From an uncultured bacterium (GTDB taxonomy: Bacteria > Pseudomonadota > Gammaproteobacteria > Burkholderiales > Burkholderiaceae_D), in contig CAIQLE010000204.1 in assembly GCA_903872555.1 (NCBI GenBank), forward strand, positions 1 to 6,398: a stretch of 6,398 nt of DNA. Reading direction: 5' to 3'. The notes under the pieces were generated by a model. The model worked only from the letters and a program-made list of their open reading frames with translations. It had not been told where the DNA came from and searched no databases. Made by a program: the position numbers and the translations under genes. Below, piece by piece: positions 1-6,346 of this stretch (its first letter is position 1; the number at the start of each line of letters is the position of its first letter).

Positions 1-10
1 GCTAAAGAAC

Positions 11-80
11 AAGCATCAATACATAGCAATAAGCAGTAATTAGCAGTAACAAGCAGCAATACAGCATCAAGCAGTAGTGT
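11..80. repeat. Degenerate short tandem repeat array in operon leader
   Basis: About seven imperfect copies of a GCA(G/T)(C/T)AA-like unit begin near 13, 26, 33, 43, 53, 64 and 71. The copies at 33, 43 and 53 lie exactly 10 bases apart and are nearly identical (AAGCAGTAAT, TAGCAGTAAC, AAGCAGCAAT). The array sits directly upstream of the transporter operon, so it could be a regulatory element or a slippage-generated repeat. It is too short and too irregular for a CRISPR array. Its function is unknown. Confidence 0.5.
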
Positions 81-122
81 TTCAATTTCAGGTAGCACCA
101 TGCAGGCGTATCAAGACCAATA

Positions 123-128
123 AAGGAG
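123..128 (+). promoter_or_regulatory. Ribosome binding site of the binding-protein gene
   Basis: AAGGAG lies 10 bases before the ATG at 139. It is the strongest Shine-Dalgarno in the operon and supports that start. Strong initiation on the first gene fits the usual need for excess binding protein over membrane subunits. The site overlaps the stop codon (121-123) of a possible 7-codon leader ORF. Confidence 0.75.
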
Positions 129-138
129 ACAGGCAAAC

Positions 139-1395
139 ATGGCAATTTCAAGAAGAGGTTTTATTCAGGGTGTGACGGCAGCAGCACTGATCGCTGGTGC
201 CGGCGTCGCATTTGCTGCTGACACCATCAAGATCGGTTATGTATCACCACAGACCGGTCCGCTCGCGCCTTTCGGCGAAGCAGACAAGTGGGTCATAGAG
301 CAGATGAAGGCCAGCTTTAAAGATGGCATCATGGTCGGCGGCAAGAAATACGCCGTTGAGATCGTGCTGAAAGACAGTCAGTCGAATCCGAATCGTGCCG
401 GTGAAGTGGCGAACGATCTGATCCTGAAAGACAAAGTCACGATGATCCTGACAGCAGGTACACCTGAGACGGCAAATCCGGTCAGTGATGCTTGCGAAAT
501 CAATGAACTGCCCTGCGTTTCATCCGTCGTGCCATGGCAGCCATGGTTCTTCGGCCGCAAGGGTGATCCAGCGAAAGGCTTCAACTACACCTATCACATC
601 TTCTGGGGTCTGGAAGACGTGATCGAGAACTTCACCAATGGCTGGAACAGCGTTGCGACCAACAAAAAAGTCGGCGGCCTGTTTCCTAACGACGGTGACG
701 GCAATGCCTGGGGTGACAAGGAACGCGGTTTTCCTAAGCCACTCACAGCCATGGGCTATAGCCTGACCGATCCAGGTCGTTTCCAGAACGGTACGCAAGA
801 CTTCTCGGCACAGATTGCTGCCTTCAAGAAGGACAATGTTGAGATCGTGACTGGCGTGGTGATTCCACCGGATGCAAAAACTTTCCTGACACAGGCCCGT
901 CAGCAGGGTTACAAGCCGAAAGTCATCACACTCGGCAAAGCACTGCTGTTCCCGGGCGCGATTGAAGCGCTGGGCGAACTCGGCGATGGCCTGACCACCG
1001 AAGTCTGGTGGAGCCCTTCGCATCCTTTTGCTTCTAGCCTGACCAAGCAATCGGCGAAAGATCTGGCCGCTGCCTATGAAGCATCTACCGGCAAACAATG
1101 GACACAGCCTATCGGCTTTGCTCATGGTCTGTTCGAAGTCGCTGCGGATGCATTGAAGCGTGCCAAGTCGACCAAGCCTGCTGATCTGCGCGATGCTGTT
1201 GCAGCTACCAAGCTGAAGACCATCGTCGGTGATGTGAAGTGGGGCGGCCAGGGTCCATTCAAGAATGTCAGCAAAACACCGCTGGTTCTGGGTCAGTGGA
1301 ACAAAGGCAGCAAGCATAAGTATGAGCTGACCATCGTCAACAACAAAGCAGCTCCGGCGATTCCTGCTGGCGGCACGCTGCGTCTGATGAAGTAA
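139..1395 (+). CDS. HAAT-family ABC transporter periplasmic substrate-binding protein
   Basis: This 418-residue protein is a periplasmic binding protein of the Liv/HAAT type (type I fold, Periplasmic_binding_6-like). It would capture a small solute and deliver it to the permeases encoded downstream. The N-terminus carries a twin-arginine motif (SRRGFIQG, residues 4-11), a hydrophobic stretch, and an AFA cleavage site at about residue 26, so Tat export is plausible. There is no lipobox cysteine. The mature part opens with the family-typical IKIGYVSPQTGPLAPFGE (residues 30-47). A segment TAGTPETANPVSDACE (105-120) matches where the family contacts ligand. It is followed by an aromatic-rich stretch WQPWFFGR (133-140), and Cys119 and Cys126 could pair. 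It is first in a six-gene operon, 17 bases before the ATPase gene. The ligand cannot be read from sequence. The dioxygenase in the same operon suggests an aromatic compound rather than leucine, which is inference. Confidence 0.93.
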   Translation: MAISRRGFIQGVTAAALIAGAGVAFAADTIKIGYVSPQTGPLAPFGEADKWVIEQMKASFKDGIMVGGKKYAVEIVLKDSQSNPNRAGEVANDLILKDKVTMILTAGTPETANPVSDACEINELPCVSSVVPWQPWFFGRKGDPAKGFNYTYHIFWGLEDVIENFTNGWNSVATNKKVGGLFPNDGDGNAWGDKERGFPKPLTAMGYSLTDPGRFQNGTQDFSAQIAAFKKDNVEIVTGVVIPPDAKTFLTQARQQGYKPKVITLGKALLFPGAIEALGELGDGLTTEVWWSPSHPFASSLTKQSAKDLAAAYEASTGKQWTQPIGFAHGLFEVAADALKRAKSTKPADLRDAVAATKLKTIVGDVKWGGQGPFKNVSKTPLVLGQWNKGSKHKYELTIVNNKAAPAIPAGGTLRLMK

Positions 1396-1412
1396 GGTCT
1401 TAAAAAAGCATC

Positions 1413-2132
1413 ATGGCACTGCTCACCCTCACGCACGTCAGTAAATCCTATGGCGCACTGAAAGTCACCGACGATGTTTCATTGTCGGTGACTGAGGGTG
1501 AGGTATTGGGGATTCTCGGCCCGAACGGGGCCGGGAAGACCACCTTGTTTAATCTGATCTCCGGCGATGTCAGCGTTGACGCCGGTGAAGTCGAATTTGA
1601 TGGCCGTCGTATTACCGCACTCGCACCTTATGAGCGTTGCCGTGGCGGCATAGGACGTTCCTATCAGGTGCCGCAACCGTTTGGCGCGATGAGCGTGTTT
1701 GAAAATCTCGTGACCGCCGCCTGTTTTGGTGCGCAGGTGTCCGAGAAAGAGGCGTGGGATATCGCCTACGATGTATTGCAGCAGACCGGCCTCGTGCGCT
1801 ACGCCAATCAGGCTGCCGGCAGCATGACCCTGTTGAACCGCAAAAGACTGGAACTGGCGCGCGCACTGGCGACGCGACCACGATTATTGCTGCTCGATGA
1901 AATCGCGGGTGGCCTGACCGAGCATGAAGCTCAGGAACTGGTAGAAGAACTCAAACGTATCAAAGCGAGTGGCATCACCATGATCTGGATTGAGCATGTG
2001 GTGCATGCTTTGCTGTCACTGGCAGATCGTCTGCTGGTGATTAATTTTGGCAAGACCCTGTGCGAAGGACAGCCAGAGGCCGTGATGCAGGACGCTGAAG
2101 TGCGCCGCGTCTACATGGGACTGGAGGCCTGA
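1413..2132 (+). CDS. LivG-type ABC transporter ATP-binding protein
   Basis: This 239-residue cytoplasmic ATPase pairs with the next gene product to power the importer. Visible motifs are Walker A GPNGAGKTT (36-44), Q-loop Gln85 in RSYQVPQPF, Walker B LLLLDE (158-163) with catalytic Glu163, and the H-loop His195 in WIEHVVH. The C-terminus is short, as usual for LivG. The ABC signature is unusual: where LivG proteins normally read LSYGQ before RRLEIARAL, this one has MTLLNRKRLELARAL (138-152), so the canonical serine and glycine are absent while the flanking helix is conserved. The reading frame around it is intact, so this is not a frameshift. One of the two composite ATP sites may therefore be weak. 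The D-loop region also differs (AGGLTE). The start at ATG 1413 has only a weak TAAGG far upstream. The gene ends one base before the next start. Confidence 0.93.
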   Translation: MALLTLTHVSKSYGALKVTDDVSLSVTEGEVLGILGPNGAGKTTLFNLISGDVSVDAGEVEFDGRRITALAPYERCRGGIGRSYQVPQPFGAMSVFENLVTAACFGAQVSEKEAWDIAYDVLQQTGLVRYANQAAGSMTLLNRKRLELARALATRPRLLLLDEIAGGLTEHEAQELVEELKRIKASGITMIWIEHVVHALLSLADRLLVINFGKTLCEGQPEAVMQDAEVRRVYMGLEA

Positions 2133-2133
2133 G

Positions 2134-2832
2134 ATGAGTTTGCTGCATGCCCAATCCGTGACAGCCGCTTATGGCGATGCGCAGGCATTGTTTGGGGTGG
2201 ACCTGCGTGTCAACACAGGTGAAGTCGTGGCGTTGATAGGCGCGAATGGCGCAGGCAAATCCACTTTGCTGAAAACACTCACCGGACTGTTGTCGCCCAC
2301 CTCGGGTGCTATCAGTTTCGATGGACATCCGCTGGCCAGCATGGATGCTGCGGATATCGTCAAGCTGGGCATGGCCATGGTGCCTGAAGGCCGTCGTCTG
2401 TTTCCCAGTCTGACCGTAGAAGAAAATCTGCAGATGGGCACGCTGTCGGGACGTACTGGCCCGTGGCATCTTGAGCGTGTCTATCAGCTCTTCCCCATAC
2501 TGAAAGAAAAACGCAATAACCCCGCCACCTCGCTCTCAGGCGGCCAGCAGCAAATGGTGGCGATAGGGCGCGCTTTGATGAGCAATCCTCGCCTCTTGCT
2601 GTGTGATGAAATTTCACTCGGTCTGGCACCGGTGGTGATCCGTGAAATCTATGCGGCCTTACCTGCACTGATGGAAGACGGCATGTCGCTGCTGATCGTG
2701 GAACAGGATGTGCAGCTGGCCATGCAAGTCTCTTCACGCGTCGTCTGTCTGCAAGAGGGCAAGGTGTCGCTGGAAGGCAAATCAGGCGAGCTCACGCGTG
2801 AGCAGATCAGCAAAGCCTATTTTGGATTATGA
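2134..2832 (+). CDS. LivF-type ABC transporter ATP-binding protein
   Basis: This 232-residue protein is the second ATPase of the importer. Walker A is GANGAGKST (36-44), the signature LSGGQ is canonical (134-138), and Walker B is LLLCDE (154-159) with catalytic Glu159, followed by a D-loop SLGLAP. The H-loop position reads VEQD, with glutamine in place of histidine, which is normal for LivF proteins. The segment VPEGRRLFPSLTVEENL (83-99) is strongly LivF-like. GGAGG at 2123-2127, inside the end of the preceding gene, serves as Shine-Dalgarno. With a one-base gap between stop and start, the two ATPase genes are probably translationally coupled, which suits equal production of heterodimer partners. 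Confidence 0.95.
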   Translation: MSLLHAQSVTAAYGDAQALFGVDLRVNTGEVVALIGANGAGKSTLLKTLTGLLSPTSGAISFDGHPLASMDAADIVKLGMAMVPEGRRLFPSLTVEENLQMGTLSGRTGPWHLERVYQLFPILKEKRNNPATSLSGGQQQMVAIGRALMSNPRLLLCDEISLGLAPVVIREIYAALPALMEDGMSLLIVEQDVQLAMQVSSRVVCLQEGKVSLEGKSGELTREQISKAYFGL

Positions 2833-2845
2833 GAGTGCCTAAACC

Positions 2846-3703
2846 ATGATCGAGATCCTGCTGCAGGGACTGCTGCTCGGTGGACTATATGCGCTGTTCG
2901 CATTGGGACAGTCACTGATGTTTGGCGTCATGCGTCTGACAAATACGGCGCAGGGTGATTTCATTATTCTGGGCGGTTTTTTTGCGATCAGCCTCGTCTC
3001 AGCCACCGGACTCTCACCCGGCCTGGCTCTATTACTGATTGCGCCGCTGGCTTTTGTGTTTGGCTATGCGCTGCAGCGCTTTGTTCTGAACGGTACGCTG
3101 GGTCGCGATGCCTTGCCTTCACTGGTCGTGACCTTTGGTCTGGCCATCATTATTCAGAATCTTTTGCTCGAAATGTATTCGGCTGATCCGCGCTCGCTGG
3201 ATGCCGGACCGCTTGCGCTCGATAGTTTTACTCTGGGCAGCATCACTGTGGGTACCTTGCCCTTGCTGACCTTTTTTGTTGCTGTGCTGGCGACTGGCTG
3301 TCTGCAGGCTTTATTTTCATACACCTCACTCGGTCGTTCATTCAGAGCCGTGTCAGATGATCGTGAGGCCGCGCAATTGATGGGTATACGTCCTGCGATT
3401 GTTTATGCGCAGGCCACTGGGATTGCGTTTGTGCTGATTGCGCTGGCAGGCACACTACAGGCGATGCGCACCACGGTCGCACCGGCGGACGGACCTTTAT
3501 TGTTGCTGTTCGCTTTCGAGGCCGTGATCATGGGCGGCATGGGGTCCTTCTGGGGCACCTTGCTGGGTGCTTTGCTGCTGGGTCTGACACAGCAAATCGG
3601 TTTCCGTCTTGATCCGGGCTGGGGCATCTGGTTTGGTCACCTGACTTTTCTGCTGGTGCTGCTGCTCAGGCCGCAGGGTTTGTTTCCCAAGACAAGAGGC
3701 TAG
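2846..3703 (+). CDS. LivH-type ABC transporter permease
   Basis: This 285-residue, highly hydrophobic inner-membrane protein forms half of the translocation channel. It starts with the family-typical LLQGLLLGGLYALFALG (5-21) and GVMRLTNTAQGDF (27-39), followed by roughly eight hydrophobic segments. The cytoplasmic coupling loop RAVSDDREAAQLMGI (167-181) is the contact site for the ATPases. VIMGGMGSFWG (227-237) and the terminal LLRPQGLFP (273-281) are hallmarks of the BPD_transp_2 family. The length is near the usual 285-310. The gene follows the livF-type gene by 13 bases, with a modest GAGAG ribosome site overlapping that gene's stop codon. Substrate specificity is not evident. Confidence 0.93.
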   Translation: MIEILLQGLLLGGLYALFALGQSLMFGVMRLTNTAQGDFIILGGFFAISLVSATGLSPGLALLLIAPLAFVFGYALQRFVLNGTLGRDALPSLVVTFGLAIIIQNLLLEMYSADPRSLDAGPLALDSFTLGSITVGTLPLLTFFVAVLATGCLQALFSYTSLGRSFRAVSDDREAAQLMGIRPAIVYAQATGIAFVLIALAGTLQAMRTTVAPADGPLLLLFAFEAVIMGGMGSFWGTLLGALLLGLTQQIGFRLDPGWGIWFGHLTFLLVLLLRPQGLFPKTRG

Positions 3704-3714
3704 ACCAGAAAACT

Positions 3715-4740
3715 ATGAAGCCTATGAACTCTTTGAACGCTGCCCATCCTGCGCACTTCGATGTGATAAGAAGCAATCGCTTCTCAGTGTTATTGCCAGT
3801 GTTGTCTGCGTTGATTCTTATCGTGGGCGCATCACTGCCCTGGTGGGGTGAATCGAGCTGGATGCGTGAAGTGGTCGAGATTGCCTGCTATTTTGTGTTC
3901 GCCATGATGTGGAATCTGCTGGCAGGTTATGGCGGCATGGTCAGCATAGGTCAACAGGCCTTCTTTGGTTTTGGTGGCTATGTGATGCTCATACTCGGCA
4001 ATGAAGCAGGGGTGAATCCATTTGTGGCGATACCGCTGGCTGCAGCAGCAACCGCACTCATCGCCTGGCCAGTGTCGTATGTGGCCTTTCGTCTGCAGGG
4101 AGGCTATTTTGCTATCGGCACCTGGGTGATTGCGGAAGTCTTTCGACTGTCGTTCGCGAATTTGCACTGGGTCGGTGGCGGATCGGGTACTTCACTGACG
4201 GCTTTGCGCGGCATAGAGAAAGCCGTGCGTGAATCGACCACCTATTGGATTGCACTGGCCTGTGTGGCGCTGACCATCGCGGGTGTGTATCTCTTCCTGC
4301 GTTCCAAACGTGGCCTCGCATTGCTGGCCATACGTGACAATGAAACCGCAGCCGCTTCGCAGGGGATCGATGTGCGCCGCATGAAGCTGGCGGTGTATCT
4401 GATTGCTGCCGCTGGTGCAGGCCTTGCCGGTGCGCTGTATTTCGTGAGTAATCTTCGTATATCGCCAGATGCAGCCTTCTCAGTCAACTGGACGGCCTTT
4501 GCTATTTTTATGGTGGTGATCGGTGGCATAGGCCGGATTGAAGGCCCTATCGTGGGCGCCTTGCTATTCTGGTTTCTGAATAAATTTTTCAGCGACTATG
4601 GCAGCTGGTATCTGGTCGGGCTGGGCATGCTGGCTATTCTGACGACACTGTTTTTCAGAGATGGACTGTGGGGTGCCTTGCACCGCCGCTATGGTCTGTC
4701 ATTGTTCCCTACGCAACGCTTACTTAAACTGAGGTCTTGA
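3715..4740 (+). CDS. LivM-type ABC transporter permease
   Basis: This 341-residue inner-membrane permease is the partner of the LivH-type subunit. It has a polar N-terminal tail of about 23 residues, then multiple membrane segments. The LivM core NLLAGYGGMVSIGQQAFFG (67-85) is clear, as are the EAA-like coupling loop AIRDNETAAASQGID (205-219) and the VVIGGIGRIEGPIVGA stretch (267-282). The length suits the short LivM forms that lack the N-terminal extension of the enteric protein. AAGAGG at 3694-3699, 15 bases upstream, supports ATG 3715. A second in-frame ATG at 3724 is possible but sits further from any ribosome site. The stop codon directly abuts the dioxygenase start, tying transporter and enzyme into one transcript. 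Confidence 0.92.
   Translation: MKPMNSLNAAHPAHFDVIRSNRFSVLLPVLSALILIVGASLPWWGESSWMREVVEIACYFVFAMMWNLLAGYGGMVSIGQQAFFGFGGYVMLILGNEAGVNPFVAIPLAAAATALIAWPVSYVAFRLQGGYFAIGTWVIAEVFRLSFANLHWVGGGSGTSLTALRGIEKAVRESTTYWIALACVALTIAGVYLFLRSKRGLALLAIRDNETAAASQGIDVRRMKLAVYLIAAAGAGLAGALYFVSNLRISPDAAFSVNWTAFAIFMVVIGGIGRIEGPIVGALLFWFLNKFFSDYGSWYLVGLGMLAILTTLFFRDGLWGALHRRYGLSLFPTQRLLKLRS
4731..4734 (+). promoter_or_regulatory. Ribosome binding site of the dioxygenase gene inside livM-type gene
   Basis: GAGG lies six bases before ATG 4741, within the last codons of the permease gene. Together with the directly abutting TGA-ATG junction it supports this start and predicts translational coupling between the last transporter gene and the dioxygenase. 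Confidence 0.55.
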
Positions 4741-5601
4741 ATGACATTCTCACCCCAAGCCATTACCGATGCCGCTATTGCAAGCTTCAGCAAGGCTGAC
4801 AACCCACGCCTGAAACAGATCATGCAGTCGCTGGTGAAGCATCTGCATGCCTTCGCCGCTGAGACGCAACTGACGGAAGCTGAGTGGATGGCCGGCATAC
4901 AGTTCCTGACGGCGACGGGTCACCAATGTGATGAGGTGCGTCAGGAATTCATACTTTTGTCCGATACACTGGGCCTGTCCATGCTGCTGGTGGCCATGCA
5001 CGATGGCGCGAAACACGGAGCGACCGAAGCGACTGTATTAGGACCCTTTCACACACCGGATGCACCGCCCCTGCCGAATGGCAGTGATCTCTCGAACGGT
5101 GCACCAGGCGAAGCCTTGTATGTGACGGGCAGAGTGAAATCAGCTCAGGGTGAGGCGCTGGCCCATGCTAGCGTCGATATCTGGCAGGCCGATGCGGAAG
5201 GTCTGTATGACGTACAGCGCAGTGAACTGGAGCATGAGCGTCGTGCACGGGGTCTGATACAGACCGACGCCGAGGGCCGCTTTGCTTTCTGGAGCGTATT
5301 ACCCGAAGCCTATCCCGTACCTACCGATGGCCCGGTCGGGCAGATGCTCTTGTCGACGGGACGTCATCCATGGCGACCTGCGCATATCCATTTTCTGATT
5401 GCCGCTGAGGGACATCAGCCTCTGGTCACGCATCTGTTCCGTGAGGGTGATCAGTATCTGGATTCCGATGTGGTGTTTGGTGTGCGTCCTTCGCTGGTGG
5501 GAAGCTTTGCACACCATGCCGCAGGCAAGGCACCCGACGGCAGTGTGCGTGATCAGGGATTCTGGACTATGGATTATGAATTTGTGTTGCAGGCAGTCTG
5601 A
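4741..5601 (+). CDS. Intradiol ring-cleavage dioxygenase (hydroxyquinol/catechol 1,2-dioxygenase-like)
   Basis: This 286-residue cytoplasmic enzyme would open a catecholic ring between the two hydroxylated carbons using Fe(III) and O2, giving a muconate or maleylacetate-type product. An N-terminal helical domain (about 20-95, Dioxygenase_N-like, the dimerisation region of catechol-type enzymes) contains RQEFILLSDTLGLSMLL (67-83). The catalytic beta-sandwich follows. All four expected iron ligands are visible: Tyr156 (GLYDVQ), Tyr191 (EAYPVP), and His215 and His217 (RPAHIHF). The linker EATVLGPFHTPDAPP (96-110) is more typical of hydroxyquinol 1,2-dioxygenases than of plain catechol enzymes, which more often read EGPYY there. 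The length also fits that group. It is the last gene of the transporter operon and starts on the base after the permease stop. The exact substrate (hydroxyquinol, catechol or a substituted catechol) is uncertain. No partner reductase or isomerase is in the window. Confidence 0.92.
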   Translation: MTFSPQAITDAAIASFSKADNPRLKQIMQSLVKHLHAFAAETQLTEAEWMAGIQFLTATGHQCDEVRQEFILLSDTLGLSMLLVAMHDGAKHGATEATVLGPFHTPDAPPLPNGSDLSNGAPGEALYVTGRVKSAQGEALAHASVDIWQADAEGLYDVQRSELEHERRARGLIQTDAEGRFAFWSVLPEAYPVPTDGPVGQMLLSTGRHPWRPAHIHFLIAAEGHQPLVTHLFREGDQYLDSDVVFGVRPSLVGSFAHHAAGKAPDGSVRDQGFWTMDYEFVLQAV

Positions 5602-5625
5602 ATATGGATGTCTGACGCGGACAAA

Positions 5626-5655
5626 ACGCACACGTACACGCACACGCATACGCAC
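5626..5655. repeat. Five-copy hexanucleotide tandem repeat (ACGCAC)
   Basis: Five head-to-tail 6-base units read ACGCAC, ACGTAC, ACGCAC, ACGCAT, ACGCAC. A sixth isolated copy lies at 5674-5679, in the loop of the downstream hairpin. Bases 5626-5656 alternate purine and pyrimidine without exception. The repeat lies wholly in the spacer between two convergent genes, so copy number could vary without affecting a protein. Confidence 0.8.
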
Positions 5656-5665
5656 ATTTACAATT

Positions 5666-5699
5666 GCACTGAGACGCACACTCAGTGTCAGACATTTTT
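5666..5699 (+). terminator. Putative intrinsic terminator of the transporter-dioxygenase operon
   Basis: CACTGAG (5667-5673) pairs with CTCAGTG (5681-5687) around a 7-base loop, with a possible extra G-U pair outside. A run of five T lies at 5695-5699, seven bases beyond the stem. A competing longer-range stem, ATGTCTGAC (5608-5616) with GTCAGACAT (5687-5695), ends exactly at the T-run. Position after the last plus-strand gene fits termination, but the stem is not G+C rich and the T-run is not flush with the inner hairpin. The T-run overlaps the 3' end of the convergent antitoxin gene. Confidence 0.45.
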
Positions 5700-5975
5700 A
5701 AGTTGAAGATGTACTTTTTTACCCAGTGCCGCGGCGGCACTGGCCAGCGTTGTCAGAGTCAGACTGGCATCCTCTTCATCCAGTAGGCGGTTTAAGGCTG
5801 CGCGGCTGGTACGCATGCGTTTTGCCAATTCGGTTTTGGTCAGGTGCTGCGCTTTCATTTCTTCTGCAATCTGCCAGGCGATGACGCGCTTCAGCGCGAC
5901 AGCCGTGGATTCATCGAGCAGGGCTTCTTCCTGTAAAAAATCATCGAAGCGTGAGCCCAGGTGTTTTTTACTCAT
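5688..5975 (-). CDS. Xre-family helix-turn-helix antitoxin (HigA-like)
   Basis: This 95-residue protein is predicted to neutralise the toxin encoded just upstream and to repress the shared promoter. The N-terminal half (1-45) is helical and charged and probably forms part of the toxin contact. The helix-turn-helix covers about 46-68: TKTELAKRM is the first helix and SRAALNRLLD (57-66) the recognition helix. The following LTLTTLASAAAALGKKVHLQL (72-92) is the typical HigA/Xre C-terminal pattern. ATG 5975 overlaps the toxin stop by 8 bases (ATGAGTAA) and is preceded by a good AGAGGG ribosome site, so production is likely coupled to the toxin. The toxin-first order is the HigBA arrangement. Its 3' end converges on the dioxygenase gene, 86 bases away. 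Confidence 0.87.
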   Translation of the reverse strand: MSKKHLGSRFDDFLQEEALLDESTAVALKRVIAWQIAEEMKAQHLTKTELAKRMRTSRAALNRLLDEEDASLTLTTLASAAAALGKKVHLQLKNV

Positions 5976-6318
5976 GATGTTCCCTCTTTAGTTTTCTCAT
6001 TCTGTCTCTGGCCACAAGCAGTTCCTGATGTGGTGTTGTCTGCTGCTTCTTGATAAAGCCATGCAGTAAAACCATCGTTGAACCGTTTAAGGTAAAAATC
6101 ACTCTGGCGATACGGTTTTCCAGTTTGATTCTGACTTCCCACAGACCGTCTTCGAGTTTGCGTACTAGTGGCATGCCCAGTGGCCAACCGAATTGCACGG
6201 TCTTGATTTCTTCACCGATTGACTTTCGTTCAGTCGGCGCGAGTTCTAACAGCCATGCTCTGACGGGCTCATTGCCCGTGCTGTTTGCGAAGAACCGAAC
6301 ATCTAGTAGAGGATTCAT
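5968..6318 (-). CDS. Gp49/RelE-like type II toxin (HigB-like)
   Basis: This is a small basic protein of the phage-derived Gp49-like family (formerly DUF891), whose members are RelE-fold toxins generally thought to act as mRNA interferases. Counting from the ATG at 6318 it has 116 residues. Family landmarks are GNEPVR (15-20), TVQFGWPLGMP (40-50), LWEVRIKLENRIARVIF (59-75) and the very characteristic LLHGFIKKQQTTP (84-96), followed by a basic tail. The frame is open further up to a GTG at 6351, which would add 11 residues. That extension runs through a perfect palindrome that looks like an operator, and relatives usually begin near this ATG with a VRFF-like strand, so the ATG is preferred. Neither start has a clear Shine-Dalgarno. 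The gene overlaps its antitoxin by 8 bases. Confidence 0.87.
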   Translation of the reverse strand: MNPLLDVRFFANSTGNEPVRAWLLELAPTERKSIGEEIKTVQFGWPLGMPLVRKLEDGLWEVRIKLENRIARVIFTLNGSTMVLLHGFIKKQQTTPHQELLVARDRMRKLKREHHE

Positions 6319-6324
6319 CGCAGA

Positions 6325-6346
6325 ATCGTACCAATGTTGGTACGAT
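6325..6346. promoter_or_regulatory. Perfect palindrome upstream of toxin gene, likely operator
   Basis: ATCGTACCAA (6325-6334) and TTGGTACGAT (6337-6346) are exact inverted arms separated by TG. The site ends 6 bases before the preferred toxin start. Toxin-antitoxin operons of this type are commonly autorepressed by the helix-turn-helix antitoxin binding such dyads near the promoter. Binding by this antitoxin is inferred. Confidence 0.65.

Noticed and set aside
1..38. Possible tail of an upstream plus-strand gene ending with TAA near 37-39
   Set aside because: Only about a dozen codons are visible, they fall partly in the repeat array, and nothing distinguishes them from chance.
11..80. CRISPR-like repeat array
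   Set aside because: Units are about 7-10 bases, imperfect and without spacers, so it cannot be a CRISPR array.
520..1317. Long minus-strand open frame (265 codons) opposite the binding-protein gene
   Set aside because: It is fully antisense to a clear family member, its translation is rich in Cys, Trp, His and Arg with no recognisable domain, and no ribosome site supports it. It is a shadow of the real gene's codon bias.
1393..1407. Small dyad TAAG-GT-CTTA followed by A-rich sequence between the binding-protein and LivG-type genes, considered as an attenuator
   Set aside because: A four-base stem is too weak, and the following run is A rather than T on the coding strand.
5399..5701. Plus-strand 100-codon frame running through the dioxygenase end and the hexamer repeat
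   Set aside because: It is out of frame with the dioxygenase, and its tail is a low-complexity Arg-Thr run created by the ACGCAC repeat. It has no family resemblance.
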